Positions 55,301 to 58,300 of a stretch of DNA of 64,000 bases are shown here, piece after piece. Position 1 is the stretch's first letter, and every line of letters begins with the position of its first letter. The position numbers and the translations under genes are program-made. Source of the stretch: Megaustenia siamemsis (taxonomy: Eukaryota > Mollusca > Gastropoda > Stylommatophora > Ariophantidae); the NCBI GenBank assembly GCA_032433765.1, contig JAVIAB010000073.1, forward strand, positions 64,746,199 to 64,810,198, in the 5' to 3' direction. The notes beneath the pieces are model-generated. The model was given only the letters and a program-made list of their open reading frames with translations, was not told the origin of the DNA and searched no databases.

Positions 55301-58300
55301 TTCTTGTATGTGTTTCCATGTAATGTCAGAAATCCATGCTCTTCTTTCTATTTTCTTAAACCCAGCACTTGATTCTGCCGATGACAGAGCTGTGCTGTGG
55401 GATTTCCATATTTAATTATTATCAGCATTATTATTGAGAAAGTTGGTACCTAAGCTGCTTTTATGTCAAGCATGAGTATGCAGACCAAAATTCTGTGATG
55501 TTTATCGGATACATCAGACAGCCTGTATGTAATGGTGTCAGATTCTCAGTGGATGTAGAGGAAAGTTCAAAATTGAAGAAACCTCAGCTGGTGTGGATTT
55601 ATTGTCTCACTCATGTGGGGGATTCATACAAAGAAATAGTGGATATGCGGACCTGATAATAGATGGGGAGATGTACAAGAGGCATTTGCTGTATACCTTT
55701 TGTGGGATACAAATACACTTGATGAGTCTTTTGCCCTTAGACTGCAACAATTTTTTATTCAGTACTGAAAGAGTGAAGAACATTGTAATTGTCATAGTCA
55801 TAAATTTGTGAGTATATTTTCATAAGCATTACCAAAACTCTGAATTCAGAAAAATGTGAGTTAGTTGATATATCATCCTCACTGAACATTGGACAACTCC
55901 ATAAGTGCTCAGATCCCCTCAACATACAGTAACTGATAACTCTAACTCTGTGTTGACTTGCCAGTCTTATTAGGCACCATGCTCATTGCTCTTTTCTAGC
56001 ATCACCTCCTGTGATGGTCTTTGGTCTATTCAAGGTTGTAGATTCACATTCATTGCCTAAACCACTTATTCATCCTGCCTCCTTGAAAACATTTAGAATG
56101 TTAGCCCTGTCCATATCTAATCCATACTGCATCATAACCAACCCAGCAAGTCATTCTGCTCATTCATTCCCACTTACACCTGATACAATAATGAAGAAGA
56201 TTTTATTAGCCTTGACCTTTTGAGAGACTCCAACCACTGCCTTCTCAAGCAAGGTCCATTTAGATCTACCTAAGCATATTCATAATGCATCCTTTAGGAT
56301 GGTCCACTCTATGAGGCAACCGAATCACTGAAACAGACAGCTGCCTTCATAAGAGAATCTAGAGTCCTAGTCTGAATGAGCCATGATCGCATAAGAAGAA
56401 GATGGTCCTGAAGCTTATTTGGCTATCCACTCCTGTTCAGCCTGCGTTGAGCTCCTAGAGTGCTCGAGTATGGCAGCACTGCTTCCCATGTAATGGCTTT
56501 GGCTGGGTGGCTAAATAAGGGCAAAATAAGGCAAATTAATGGAGGTTCCCCTTCAATGGTACACACAACTGCTGGCAGAAAGGGCAGAGGATAAACTTAT
56601 TTGATAGTCACCTCAAAGGTATGAGCTGGAACAATCTTGTATTGGGTCTAGGGCACAACAGGGACAAAAATGGTTAGTTGCCAGAGCCAATGAGAAAGCA
56701 ATGGCAAACTACTGTTTGTAGATTGCCAAGCAATCATGATAACCAAAAAGATAAATCTCAAAGATCTGATGGTGAGTTCTCAAGTCCAGGGAGTTCAAAT
56801 ATGCAAACTCAGCAAGTGATCAACAAAAGTATGAGTACAAGTAATGGTGGTAATAGTAAAAAGTAAAGTAATGAGCCCCGTCACGCCAAATGGCGTATAG
56901 GAATTTGGTGTTAGTGACCATAATTTTTATTAAAAATGATTTCAGAGCCTTTGCTAGATGAAGTTCATTCTGCAATAAAAAAAATCTGAAGAGGGGAAGT
57001 CTTTAGGATGTGATGATAATCTAGCTGAATTCATCCAGGCAGGAAGGGAGGCCAGTGTTTGTATTTATCATGCACCTTATGTGAAATCTGGAAGAGTGCA
57101 TCCTGGCCAAAAACATGGAAAAGATCAGTGTACATCCCCATTTCTAAGAAAAGAAATATAAAGTTGTTTACCACCTACCAAACGATTGCCCTAATGAGCC
57201 ATGCCAGTAAAATAAAACATACAGATCATCATGAAGAGGATAGAACAAAATTATAAAATGAATTTCATGTGCTTCAGGTTCTAGACATGGTAGAGGTCTC
57301 CGGAACTACATCTTTAATATGAGAAATAGATTTGAGAAGTGTAGGGATTATATATAATGTAGAACTGCATACAAGCTGTATACACCGGCATGCCCCGGAG
57401 AGTACACCCACATTAACACTCTCACTGTAGAGCCATTCAAGAGCTGCATCTACTCCTGCTGCAGGCGCTGTCTGTCAATCTTCTGTAGCATACGTTGCAA
57501 GTCAGTCACCAAGACTGTGTGAACTATGTTCTGTGCAATTAGCCATGTTATCATTACTGTTGCTGCTTCTTATCTCCATTCTTTTGTTGGACACAGTAAT
57601 ATTACACTGGCCAGATTCCCTAGTTACTTCTCTGCCATGGTAATATACCACAAAACCCCAACTGTTGAATTGTCCACAGGATACAGAACCATCCTTGTAG
57701 ATGATGGGGTCCTGAGGTGGAAAAGGGGTCTGGTCGATGCAGAATGGTTATGGAAGGCCCCGGTATCACTGCAAACGAATTTAGATTCATAATTGCCCAA
57801 TCGTCCGTGCCAGTGGAATTATCCTAATTACTATCTCATTTCACAAACAGAGAAAGGTAGCTGTAGTCCCTATCATAGCAGTCTCAGCACATGCCAAAAG
57901 ACATAAGGCGAAACCACACAGAAAGTGAACACAGCCATCTGTTCTGCATCATGTGATATCATTTATCACAAACAATCGGAATATCGAAACACATGATCAA
58001 AACAGATGAAACACACAACTCACAGTGTGCACAGAGCACTTAAATCAGTAGCTCCTGCAACAAGCCGGACTTGGAAACTGCAACAAGGAACGCTTTTCAG
58101 ACACAGCATTTAATAGTTCCTGCCGCCTGTCCACCATATTGACCGGAAGTTCACGTTCCTCTGAAAATGATGATCGTCATATTTGTTAAAAATGTATAGC
58201 ACTTGATGATGTTAGGACATCATTTTGACTCCAAATCCGAACATATGAAACACAGTCGTCGGATTATCCCCGTCGCACATCAAACAATAGACTGTAAGAT

